6,476 nucleotides of DNA from contig JACPFH010000289.1 of assembly GCA_016183075.1 (NCBI GenBank), forward strand, positions 1 through 6,476, in the 5' to 3' direction. Made by a program: the position numbers and the translations under genes. Under the pieces are notes generated by a model that was given only the letters and a program-made list of their open reading frames with translations, did not search any database and had not been told where the DNA came from. Position 1 is the stretch's first letter. Each line of letters opens with the position of its first letter. This DNA comes from Deltaproteobacteria bacterium (GTDB lineage Bacteria; Desulfobacterota; Binatia; UBA9968). Shown one piece after another: positions 1-5,888 of the stretch.

Positions 1-306
1 AAACTTCCCGTCATCATGGGCCACTCGGGGTTGGTGGAAGGGGTCAGGGAGGTGGTCGAGCTGGCAAAGAAATATGACAACGTTCACATGGACAGCTCGG
101 GTGTGGGATGGCTGCCTTTCTTTTGCGAGTCAATCTCATGGGCCGGAGCTGACCGGGTCATGTACGGTTCGGATCACCCATTCAATCCCATGGATTGGGA
201 GATCCAAAAGATCGTCAAACATGCCCAGAGCCATCTTAAGCTCAAGATTGAAGACCTGCGCAAGATCATGGGGGGCAATATTCGGCGGCTCTTGAAGCTC
301 GGTTGA
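1..306 (+). CDS. Amidohydrolase family protein (amidohydrolase_2 type), 3' end only
   Basis: The reading frame is open from base 1 and ends at TGA 304-306, so only the last 101 residues are present. The fragment begins KLPVIMGHSG and contains GADRVMYGSDHPF, where the Asp of GSDHP (fragment residue 58) matches the conserved metal-site or catalytic Asp of the amidohydrolase_2 (PF04909) TIM-barrel family. It ends with IMGGNIRRLLKLG, the usual C-terminal helix (consensus like I-x-GxNAxRLL) of these proteins. Members hydrolyse or decarboxylate small, often aromatic, substrates in the cytoplasm. The substrate cannot be told because the N-terminal metal-binding HxH motif lies outside the window. The gene ends normally; the break is only the window edge. 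A run of seven T follows at 323-329, but no convincing stem precedes it. Confidence 0.85.
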   Translation, partial: KLPVIMGHSGLVEGVREVVELAKKYDNVHMDSSGVGWLPFFCESISWAGADRVMYGSDHPFNPMDWEIQKIVKHAQSHLKLKIEDLRKIMGGNIRRLLKLG

Positions 307-368
307 GGAAGAGCCGGCGGACTTTTTTTCTAAGCAACTAGGAAAATTGAGGAGTCGTTAGTGTGGTT

Positions 369-404
369 TTGTCACTCTTGTCATTAAGGTACCATGATTT
401 GTCA
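369..404 (+). repeat. Three direct TTGTCA repeats, candidate activator site
   Basis: TTGTCA occurs at 369-374, 378-383 and 399-404. The outer two copies extend to TTTGTCACTC (368-377) and TTTGTCACTT (398-407) and are 30 bases apart, about three helical turns. They lie 90 to 125 bases upstream of the -24 element at 494, which is the distance range expected for enhancer sites of sigma-54 activators. The role is inferred. An alternative is the decayed end of an insertion sequence, because short repeated transposase sites occur at IS21-type ends, but no transposase remnant is seen here. Confidence 0.35.
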
Positions 405-492
405 CTTCCGAAGTTTCTCATAATCCATCCTTCCACAAGATAAGCTAGGGCAATTTAAAGGCTTTTTGCTGTCGCATGCAGAGGTCACCCGA

Positions 493-509
493 TGGCATAG
501 CGTTTGCTT
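493..509 (+). promoter_or_regulatory. Sigma-54 (RpoN) -24/-12 promoter for the first response regulator
   Basis: The sequence TGGCATAGCGTTTGCTT fits the RpoN consensus TGGCAC-N5-TTGCW with one mismatch. The invariant GG (494-495) and GC (506-507) are separated by exactly ten bases. Transcription would begin near 519, leaving a leader of about 335 bases before the regulator at 854. A weaker GG-N10-GC match (449-462) lies just upstream but has poor flanks. Sigma-54 promoters need an AAA+ enhancer-binding activator, none of which is encoded in the window. Confidence 0.7.
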
Positions 510-518
510 CAGAGCGCT

Positions 519-853
519 TACAGCCTCTTCATTGTGCTGCGAGCTAAGTTGCGAGAACGAAAAAGTAGATTTGTCGAGACACGAATGGAAGCGGCAAGAT
601 CAGTTCGCAGGGCGGGAATTTCCGAGCATTGGGAGGCCAACCCTCTGCTCTCTTCGGTGTTTGTGCTGTGGCGCTCCCTGGCCGCGCGGGAGCACGAAGG
701 CGCATTAGGCGGCGGCTTCGATGCAAGCGGAAAATCGGCCCGGCTTAAGAAAACAGGAGCTTTACGCAAGGCCGGGCGGTAACCCAAACGCGGGCATTTC
801 GGCCGGCTTACAAAGTGAGGCGTTTGCCATCATAACGGAGCGGGGATACGGCT
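519..853 (+). promoter_or_regulatory. Long, potentially structured leader of the first response regulator
   Basis: No convincing gene lies between the RpoN promoter and the regulator start. The open frames on both strands lack ribosome sites and recognisable content. Visible structure includes a six-pair stem (GCTCCC 673-678 with GGGAGC 688-693, nine-base loop) and GCCCGGC 738-744 with GCCGGGC 771-777 (26-base loop). A second copy of the left arm, TCGGCCGGCTTA (799-810; first copy TCGGCCCGGCTTA 735-747), could compete for the middle segment AAGGCCGG (768-775). This is an attenuator- or riboswitch-like layout, but it matches no class I can name securely. It could also be a separate small RNA. 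Confidence 0.35.
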
Positions 854-1249
854 ATGGACAAAAACAAGATCATGTTGGTTGACGACAACCGCGACCTGGT
901 AACCGTGGTCAAAGTGACGCTCGAGAACAAGGGATATAACGTCCGAAGCGCCTACAACGCAAAGGAGCTATTCGCCTGCCTGGAAGAGCAAAAGCCGGAT
1001 CTTATCGTTCTCGACGTGATGATGCCGCAAATGGACGGCTTGGAGGTGCTCAAGCGGCTTAAAGCCGCCCAGGAGACTTCCGCGATCCCGGTTATTCTGC
1101 TAACCGCAAAGTTTCAGTACGAGGACATCCTAAACGCTTACCAGCTCGGAGCCGACGTTTATATTACCAAGCCGTTTACCAGCTCGCAGTTGCTTGCCGA
1201 GATCAGGCGCGTCCTGAGCGGGCAAAGCTCCCGGGTCTCCCAGGCCTAG
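854..1249 (+). CDS. Single-domain (CheY-like) response regulator, first of a tandem pair
   Basis: This 131-residue protein is one receiver domain with no output domain. All receiver landmarks are present: the acidic pair D10-D11 after the first strand, phospho-acceptor D54 in VLDVMMPQMDG, T84 in LLTAK, Y103 as the aromatic switch residue and K106 in TKPF. It should be phosphorylated by a histidine kinase and act by protein contact in the cytoplasm. No kinase is nearby. It aligns without gaps to the next gene, with a bit over half of residues identical by eye, including the shared TAKxQYxDIL and TKPFTSSQLL blocks, so the pair arose by duplication. The ATG at 854 is preceded by GGAG (837-840), rather far away, and a GGGG (842-845); initiation may be modest or modulated by the leader. 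The RpoN promoter at 493-509 probably drives it. Confidence 0.93.
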   Translation: MDKNKIMLVDDNRDLVTVVKVTLENKGYNVRSAYNAKELFACLEEQKPDLIVLDVMMPQMDGLEVLKRLKAAQETSAIPVILLTAKFQYEDILNAYQLGADVYITKPFTSSQLLAEIRRVLSGQSSRVSQA

Positions 1250-1504
1250 CAAGCTCTGCCGAAACGCCGCTGGTTTGACACGCTTGCGGATTGCTGGCGC
1301 AGGGAGCATTCGGCTATCCGTCGCCTTCCTATGCTCAGGGAAATCTTTTCTGCTCTTCAAGTGACGAAAACCGGAAATTATGGAAAGAACTCTCGCCTCG
1401 AAGCGCGCCTGACTGAACCATGCCGGATCACTGGCTTGTCCCGCATGCGTAGGAATTCTTTTCCAGGCAACCAATTATCGCATTCGGGAAGTTTCATGGA
1501 GGCT

Positions 1505-1521
1505 TGGCACGAACCGTGCTT
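1505..1521 (+). promoter_or_regulatory. Sigma-54 (RpoN) -24/-12 promoter for the second response regulator
   Basis: TGGCACGAACCGTGCTT carries a perfect -24 hexamer (TGGCAC) and a -12 GC (1518-1519) exactly ten bases after the GG (1506-1507). Transcription should start near 1531, about 29 bases before the start codon, a normal leader. A short inverted repeat GTTGT (1522-1526) / ACAAC (1534-1538) brackets the predicted start. The rest of the roughly 300-base gap (1250-1504) shows no gene. It holds AAGTGACGAAAA (1359-1370), whose reverse complement resembles the TTTGTCACTT repeat upstream of the first promoter. Confidence 0.78.
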
Positions 1522-1559
1522 GTTGTAGGATTAACAACCGGTTTGGGTGGCGTCAGGTG

Positions 1560-1949
1560 ATGAGCGCGAAGAAGACCATAATTGTCGTCGATGACCACGC
1601 CGACATGGTCACCGTCACGAGGACCATTCTCGAGACAAAAGGATACAGCGTAATCCCCGCGACGAGCGCGGAGGAGCTTTTTTACCGGTTGGACGAACAA
1701 AGGCCGGACCTTATCCTCCTCGACATTATGATGCCTGACATGGACGGTTTGCGGGCCCTAAGGCAGATCAGGGGTCGCCCCGATACCTCCTCCGTTCCTG
1801 TGATGTTGGTTACAGCGAAAGTGCAGTACCAAGATATTTTGGCCGGCTACAAAGAAGGCGCGGACTATTATCTCACCAAACCTTTTACCAGCAGCCAGCT
1901 CCTCAACGGGGTCAATATCCTTCTCAAGGACGGGGACCGGCCTTCCTAG
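1560..1949 (+). CDS. Single-domain (CheY-like) response regulator, second of a tandem pair
   Basis: This is a receiver-only protein of 129 residues from ATG 1560; a GTG directly before it at 1557 adds one residue, and GGGTGG at 1545-1550 could serve either start. Numbered from the ATG, the landmarks are D11-D12, phospho-acceptor D55 (LLDIMMPDMDG), T85 (LVTAK), the aromatic Y104 and K107 (TKPF). There is no DNA-binding, GGDEF, EAL or other output domain. It is the paralogue of the preceding regulator, but its own RpoN promoter (1505-1521) suggests separate induction. Conserved phospho-site residues mean it is probably a functional phosphorylation target or phosphate sink whose kinase lies elsewhere. 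Its stop is 11 bases from the stop of the opposite-strand small gene, with no obvious terminator between. Confidence 0.93.
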   Translation: MSAKKTIIVVDDHADMVTVTRTILETKGYSVIPATSAEELFYRLDEQRPDLILLDIMMPDMDGLRALRQIRGRPDTSSVPVMLVTAKVQYQDILAGYKEGADYYLTKPFTSSQLLNGVNILLKDGDRPS

Positions 1950-1960
1950 CTTGATGCAGC

Positions 1961-2155
1961 CTAGTTTGCTTTGGCTCTGAGCTTCTGCAGCATTCCCCGG
2001 TATTTATTCCTGTCACTAAAGAGCTGCAAAATAAATTCCTCCTGCGTGATGACGCCTTTTTTTATCAGGAGCTTTGCCAGAGCATCTGCGGTGGCCAAAG
2101 TGGAAACCGTGAGCTCATCCAACCCGAAAGTGCTTTCGAAATCCCACGCCGCCAT
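1961..2155 (-). CDS. 64-residue SHOCT-like small protein
   Basis: Start ATG at 2153-2155 is set by a strong Shine-Dalgarno sequence on the minus strand (GAGGAGG, then CACA, then ATG); an in-frame extension upstream to 2380 lacks such support. The protein begins MAAWDFESTF and is predicted largely helical. Its core, LAKLLIKKGVITQEEF at about residues 26-41, resembles the SHOCT (short C-terminal) motif, in which a helix, a G-(V/I)-IT-xEEF turn and a second helix form an oligomerisation module. The basic tail (KYRGMLQKLRAKAN) follows. There is no signal peptide or membrane segment, so it is probably cytoplasmic. The function is unknown. Its convergent position next to an RpoN-controlled receiver is suggestive but not proof of a link. 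Confidence 0.8.
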   Translation of the reverse strand: MAAWDFESTFGLDELTVSTLATADALAKLLIKKGVITQEEFILQLFSDRNKYRGMLQKLRAKAN

Positions 2156-2192
2156 TGTGCCTCCTCGGAGCTTTTTTGAATCTCTTCTCTTC

Positions 2193-2220
2193 TTTATCCG
2201 GAGTGCCCGTGTTTGGACAA
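2193..2220 (-). promoter_or_regulatory. Possible sigma-70 promoter for the small SHOCT-like gene
   Basis: Read on the minus strand, TTGTCC (2220-2215) is followed after 16 bases by GATAAA (2198-2193). Each matches four of six consensus positions. Transcription would start near 2186, about 30 bases before the start codon, which suits the strong ribosome site. No RpoN-type GG-N10-GC site was found on this strand upstream of the gene. Confidence 0.3.
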
Positions 2221-2287
2221 CGTATATCGCGTAGTGCAAAAAATTGACAGGGGCGGAGCCTTTTCGATCGGCTGCGTTTGTGCCTGG

Positions 2288-2316
2288 TTGACAAGGCCGG
2301 GGCACCTCCGTAAGCT
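2288..2316 (+). promoter_or_regulatory. Possible sigma-70 promoter for the alpha/beta hydrolase
   Basis: A perfect -35 TTGACA (2288-2293) is followed by a 17-base spacer and TAAGCT (2311-2316), which matches only three of six -10 positions. Predicted start is near 2323, about 45 bases before the hydrolase start. Another perfect TTGACA at 2244-2249 has no -10 at the right distance. Confidence 0.28.
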
Positions 2317-2367
2317 TCCGCAGGGCCAATACCGAAGAGAGAGAAAAAGCCGGGAAGGAAGCCACGA

Positions 2368-3195
2368 ATGCCTTATGCACAGGCTGGCGATGTTCGCATT
2401 TATTATGAGGCCTTCGGTAAGGGGGCGCCTTTTCTTTTCGTCTCTGGCACCGGCTGGCCGGGCGAGCCCTGGAAGATCTACCAGGTACCTGCCTTTGCCG
2501 ATCGCTGCCGCGTGATCGTATACGACCACCGCGGTGTGGGCGGTTCGGATGCCCCGGATGAACCCTACTCCACCCGGCAGTTTGCGAGCGACGCGGCTAA
2601 TTTACTGGATGCCATCGGTGTGGCGGAGCCGGCGCATATTCTCGGCCATTCGATGGGCGGACGCGTATGCCAGTGGCTCGCCCTCGACCACCCTGGAAAA
2701 GTCCGCAGTATGATCCTCGCCGCTTCCGGTTCCGGTGCGATGGGAGACCCTGACTACCCGCGGGAGCTCGCGCTTCACAGCATCGAGAGCATGATCGAGC
2801 ACGGGTACGAAGAGCATATACGCCGGCACATGAAAAGCCCTTTTTTCTTCCCTGGCGAATTCGTCAAGAACCATCCTGAGGAGGTCGAGCGGTTGTTTCA
2901 GGCCTTTTGGCGGCGCCGGCCGAAACTGAGGCCGTATTTGCGTCACGTCATCGCGCGCAACCAGCACGAGACGGAGACTTTTCTTGATCAAATCTCCGTG
3001 CCCACGCTCGTGCTCGTGGGAGGTGAAGATTCAGCGCGCTCTGATACCGGAAATCACGTTCGGTCCTCGGAGTATCTGCGCGACCACATCCCAGGCGCTC
3101 GCTACGCTCTCGTCGAGGGCTGTGCCCACGGATTCTTTTGGCAGAAGCCGCAAGAGACGAACCGGATCATTTCGGAGTGGCTTGAAAGCCACTGA
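2368..3195 (+). CDS. Alpha/beta hydrolase fold protein
   Basis: This is a complete 275-residue single-domain hydrolase, a usual length for the family. Start ATG 2368 is preceded by GGAAGGAAG, a reasonable ribosome site. Visible landmarks are VSGTGWPG (residues 25-32, oxyanion-hole loop region), YDHRGVGGSD (52-61), the nucleophile elbow GHSMGG with Ser95, the acid region VGGED (D221) and the catalytic His254 in GCAHGFFW. The segment at about 130-200, rich in charged and aromatic residues, is the variable cap that sets substrate choice. The layout resembles 3-oxoadipate enol-lactonase (PcaD)-like and related carboxylester or C-C bond hydrolases, but no neighbouring catabolic genes support a named substrate. 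It is probably cytoplasmic, with no signal peptide. The transporter gene follows 158 bases downstream on the same strand and may be co-transcribed. Confidence 0.9.
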   Translation: MPYAQAGDVRIYYEAFGKGAPFLFVSGTGWPGEPWKIYQVPAFADRCRVIVYDHRGVGGSDAPDEPYSTRQFASDAANLLDAIGVAEPAHILGHSMGGRVCQWLALDHPGKVRSMILAASGSGAMGDPDYPRELALHSIESMIEHGYEEHIRRHMKSPFFFPGEFVKNHPEEVERLFQAFWRRRPKLRPYLRHVIARNQHETETFLDQISVPTLVLVGGEDSARSDTGNHVRSSEYLRDHIPGARYALVEGCAHGFFWQKPQETNRIISEWLESH

Positions 3196-3353
3196 GGCCC
3201 GGTCCTGGCTGAAAAGTCGGATTTGCTTGTGTAGGAGAGCCAGGCACGGGACGGGTCGATCCCGCGTGGATACCTTCGGGCGATTCATTCGCCGCAATCG
3301 TGATCTCTTCGGGTTGTAATTCGCTTTCGGTTGGTGTAAGCGTGCGTGAAACC

Positions 3354-4562
3354 ATGAAATCGCTGAACGCTTCTCCGTCACTTGCGGTGCCATTTTCTGC
3401 GTGGAGCCGCTTGGCCACGACTTGCATTGCTCACATGACCGAGCATCTCTACGTCGGCATCATCACTGTCGTTCTTCCTGTGATAGCGACCGCGCTCGGC
3501 ATGAATATGGCACAGGCAGGTTTTCTGGTCTCGATTCGCTCGCTTGCGGCCGGGCTTTCCAACGTTCCCTCAGGGCTGTTGGCAGACCTGATCCATCGAA
3601 GGAGCCTTCTGCTCGGCCTCTCGCTGATCCTGCTCGGCGTCTCCAGCCTGCTCATGAGCTTTGCCGCCAACTACTGGGTTCTCCTCGCCTTCATGGTTTT
3701 GGGAGCCGTCGGTGCGGGCAGCTTCCACCCACAGTCGTTGACGATTCTCTCGGCTGCCTATCGCGAGCGTCGAGCGCTCGCTCTTGGAGTTCATGATAGC
3801 AGCGGCAACTTGGGCGAGATCATTGCGCCGCTGACGATTGGAACGCTTCTGACTTTTATCGATTGGCGCAGCACGCTGCAGATCTGGGCTGTTCCGGGCC
3901 TCGCCGTTGGTCTGCTCTACGTCCTGTTCTGTTCCGAAATCCGCACGACGGCCTCCGTTTCGCGCGCGACCTTCAAGCGCGCGCTCTGGTACGATGTCGT
4001 CACGAACCGCGCGGTGTTTGCGCTGTTTCTGATTTCGGTGTTTCGCGCGATGGGGCAGACGAGCCTTTTGGCATTCCTGCCGCTCTATCTGACTCTCGAT
4101 CTCAAGCTTCCCGTGGGGGCGATGGGCTTTTATATATCGCTGCTATTCCTCTTCGGTGGCATCGCTCCTTCTCTCTCCGGCTACCTTTCCGATCGGATCG
4201 GTCGCGCGCCCTTGATGATCTGGGGCTCGGCGCTGAGCGCGGCTGCGATTGCGGTGCTCCCATTGCTCGCCCAGGGTATTGCGTTAGGCGTCGGCTGCTC
4301 CGCGGTCGGGACGCTGCTTTGGGCTTTGCGGCCGGTTATTTTCGCCGCGGCCATGGAGTCGGCGCCGGCCGAGATGGGGGGAAGCCTGGTCGGCTTTATC
4401 TACACCGGCAACATGGGGCTCTCTTTCATTGCGCCTATCGCGGCGGGTTTCGTCGCGGACGCTTATGGTCTCGCAGCGGCCCTGTCGTTGATCGCTGTCT
4501 TTCCGCTTTTGGCCTGCTTCGTGGCCATTAGTTCGCTGATGGCTGCACGTTCCAGGCCCTAA
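3354..4562 (+). CDS. MFS transporter, fosmidomycin-resistance (Fsr)-like
   Basis: This is a 402-residue inner-membrane protein with about twelve hydrophobic segments. AHMTEHLY in the first helix, the loop 2-3 motif GLLADLIHRR (about residues 74-83), GSFHPQ (about 122-127) followed by SGNLGE, and the loop 8-9 motif GYLSDRIGR are typical of the major facilitator superfamily. The FHP and SGNLG elements in the first half resemble the Fsr (fosmidomycin resistance) subgroup. It probably exports a small molecule by proton antiport, but the substrate is unknown. ATG 3354 is chosen because it leaves a short tail before helix 1; the GTG at 3300 would add 18 residues that do not look membrane-related. 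Neither start has a strong ribosome site. The stop overlaps that of radC by four bases on opposite strands. Confidence 0.88.
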   Translation: MKSLNASPSLAVPFSAWSRLATTCIAHMTEHLYVGIITVVLPVIATALGMNMAQAGFLVSIRSLAAGLSNVPSGLLADLIHRRSLLLGLSLILLGVSSLLMSFAANYWVLLAFMVLGAVGAGSFHPQSLTILSAAYRERRALALGVHDSSGNLGEIIAPLTIGTLLTFIDWRSTLQIWAVPGLAVGLLYVLFCSEIRTTASVSRATFKRALWYDVVTNRAVFALFLISVFRAMGQTSLLAFLPLYLTLDLKLPVGAMGFYISLLFLFGGIAPSLSGYLSDRIGRAPLMIWGSALSAAAIAVLPLLAQGIALGVGCSAVGTLLWALRPVIFAAAMESAPAEMGGSLVGFIYTGNMGLSFIAPIAAGFVADAYGLAAALSLIAVFPLLACFVAISSLMAARSRP

Positions 4563-5254
4563 AGCATGCCTCGGTCGCTGAAGCTGAAGTAGCGCTCGTG
4601 CCCGATGACAACGTGATCGAGAACCCTGACGCCGATAAGCTCGCCGACTTCCTTCAGCCTGCGCGTAATCTCCAAATCTTCCGGGCTGGGCGCGGGATCG
4701 CCGCTCGGGTGATTGTGGACGAAGATCACGGCCGCGGCGGATTCCCTTATCACCGGGTTGTAGACCTCCCGGGGATGCACCAGAGAAGCGGTCAGCGAGC
4801 CTTCGGAGATCTTTACGTCGCGAATTTTTCGGTTTTTGTTGGTGAGAAGAACCGCGTAGAAAATCTCCCTTTTTTCTTTTTCCAGTTGCTCCCGAAAGTG
4901 GCGATAGACGTCCTCGGAAGACCGTAGCGGGCTTCCCGCCTCCCACCTCGCCCGCTGCAGGCGCCGGCCGATTTCCAGGCCCGCCTTGAGCTGGGCGATC
5001 TTTGCCGGGCCGATACCTTTGAAAGTTCTTAGCTCGTGAATCGACGCGGTATCGATGCCCTTGAGGCCTTTGAACTCCTTAAGCAAAAGCCGGGCGTGAT
5101 CGACGGCGTTCTCCCCGGTGCTCGCGTTTCCCGTTCGAAGAAGAATAGCCACGAGCTCGGTTTCCGTGAGCGATTCGGCTCCCCGGTCGAGGAGTTTTTC
5201 CCTGGGCCGGTCCTGTTCCGGCCACTCTTTGATTGTCCTGTATGGGCGAGCCAT
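4559..5254 (-). CDS. radC: RadC family protein (JAMM/MPN domain, UPF0758)
   Basis: The protein has 231 residues, full length for the family. The N-terminal region (RPREKLLDRGAESLTETELV, about 16-35) is the UPF0758 N-domain. A helix-hairpin-helix element follows (FKGIGPAKIAQLKAG, 78-92). The C-terminal MPN domain has the JAMM metal motif HNHPSGDPAPSPED, giving H180, H182 and D193 as zinc ligands. All motif residues are intact. The family's molecular role is unsettled: early links to recombination repair in E. coli were later questioned, and the fold suggests a metallopeptidase or nuclease-like activity. The ATG at 5254 has AAGG upstream (minus strand GAAAGGCTCTT-ATG). It lies 46 bases downstream of the rlmI-like gene on the same strand, so the two may share a transcript. 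Confidence 0.95.
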   Translation of the reverse strand: MARPYRTIKEWPEQDRPREKLLDRGAESLTETELVAILLRTGNASTGENAVDHARLLLKEFKGLKGIDTASIHELRTFKGIGPAKIAQLKAGLEIGRRLQRARWEAGSPLRSSEDVYRHFREQLEKEKREIFYAVLLTNKNRKIRDVKISEGSLTASLVHPREVYNPVIRESAAAVIFVHNHPSGDPAPSPEDLEITRRLKEVGELIGVRVLDHVVIGHERYFSFSDRGML

Positions 5255-5300
5255 AAGAGCCTTTCGGAGACGCGGGGATTTTATAGCACAGGCCTGCCTT

Positions 5301-5888
5301 TCACTCCAATACGCTTAGAAGGAAGCCTTTCAGGTATTCCCCTTCTGGATGGTGGAGACTCACCGGGTGGTCCGGTGGATGGGCCAATCTTTTGATGAGC
5401 TGGACTCTACGGGAGGCATCCACGGCCGCGCCGAAAACGATCTTCTGAAAGAGGTCCAAAGAAACATGTTGAGAGCAGCAAAAGGTGAGAAGGAACCCGG
5501 TGGGCTTTAGCAGGCCCAGCGCGTGGAGGTTGAGGAACTTGTAGCTTCCCGAAGCCGGTTCGACATCCGCACGCTTCAAGGCCAGCGATGGCGGATCTAC
5601 AATGACAATGTCGAAAGAGCTTTTGCAATGCTTGAGATAGGAAAAGGCGTCTGCTTTGACGAGTTCGCCCTCGGCTAAGGAAAGATTGTTGAGAGCGAGA
5701 TTCTGTTTGGCCAACTCCACGGCTGGTCTCGATGACTCGACGGAGATAACCTGCTTCGCCCCGCCTCTGAGGGCATAGGCGGCAAAAGCCCCGGTGTAGG
5801 CGAAACAGTTAAGAACCGTCTTGTCTTGCGCCAGCGAGGAGAGGAGCAGACGGTTATCGCGCTGATCGAGAAAGAATCCGGTTTTTTG
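5301..5888 (-). CDS. 3' part of the broken rlmI-like gene (SAM methyltransferase core)
   Basis: The homologous frame runs from the CAA codon at 5888 (QKTGFFLDQRDNR) to the stop at 5301, 195 residues. It contains SAM motif I (VLNCFAYTGAF), the acidic VISVES after the second strand, motif IV (DIVIVDPPSLA), the catalytic-cysteine region LLTFCCSQHV and the family C-terminus HHPEGEYLKGF. All the catalytic landmarks are therefore intact. An internal GTG at 5720 gives a 139-residue open frame that lacks SAM motif I and is unlikely to be a functional protein. Confidence 0.7.
   Translation of the reverse strand, partial: QKTGFFLDQRDNRLLLSSLAQDKTVLNCFAYTGAFAAYALRGGAKQVISVESSRPAVELAKQNLALNNLSLAEGELVKADAFSYLKHCKSSFDIVIVDPPSLALKRADVEPASGSYKFLNLHALGLLKPTGFLLTFCCSQHVSLDLFQKIVFGAAVDASRRVQLIKRLAHPPDHPVSLHHPEGEYLKGFLLSVLE

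Noticed and set aside
307..331. Rho-independent terminator after the amidohydrolase
   Set aside because: A run of seven T exists, but the preceding GC-rich bases form no stem with a workable loop.
448..464. Second sigma-54-like site GGGCAATTTAAAGGCTT
   Set aside because: Spacing is right, but the -12 flank and the -24 edges fit poorly compared with the site at 493-509.
504..782. Plus-strand open frame of 92 residues in the leader, and a minus-strand one at 518-787
   Set aside because: No ribosome site, no recognisable protein motif, and the plus-strand frame begins inside the RpoN promoter.
738..790. Class I cyclic di-GMP (GEMM) riboswitch suggested by ACGCAAGGCC and GGTAACCC
   Set aside because: The paired helices and tetraloop-receptor arrangement of GEMM could not be found around these short similarities.
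2300..2317. Sigma-54-like GGCACCTCCGTAAGC before the hydrolase
   Set aside because: The GG to GC spacing is eleven instead of ten bases.
2156..2380. N-terminal extension of the small minus-strand gene up to 2380
   Set aside because: The strong GAGGAGG site immediately precedes the internal ATG at 2155, and the extension is arginine-rich with no recognisable content.
3245..3268. Hairpin CACGGGA / TCCCGCGTG as terminator of the hydrolase gene
   Set aside because: The stem has a two-base bulge and no T run follows.
4284..4946. Long minus-strand open frame spanning the ends of the transporter and radC genes
   Set aside because: It is an out-of-frame shadow of both, very rich in Arg and Gly, with no family features.
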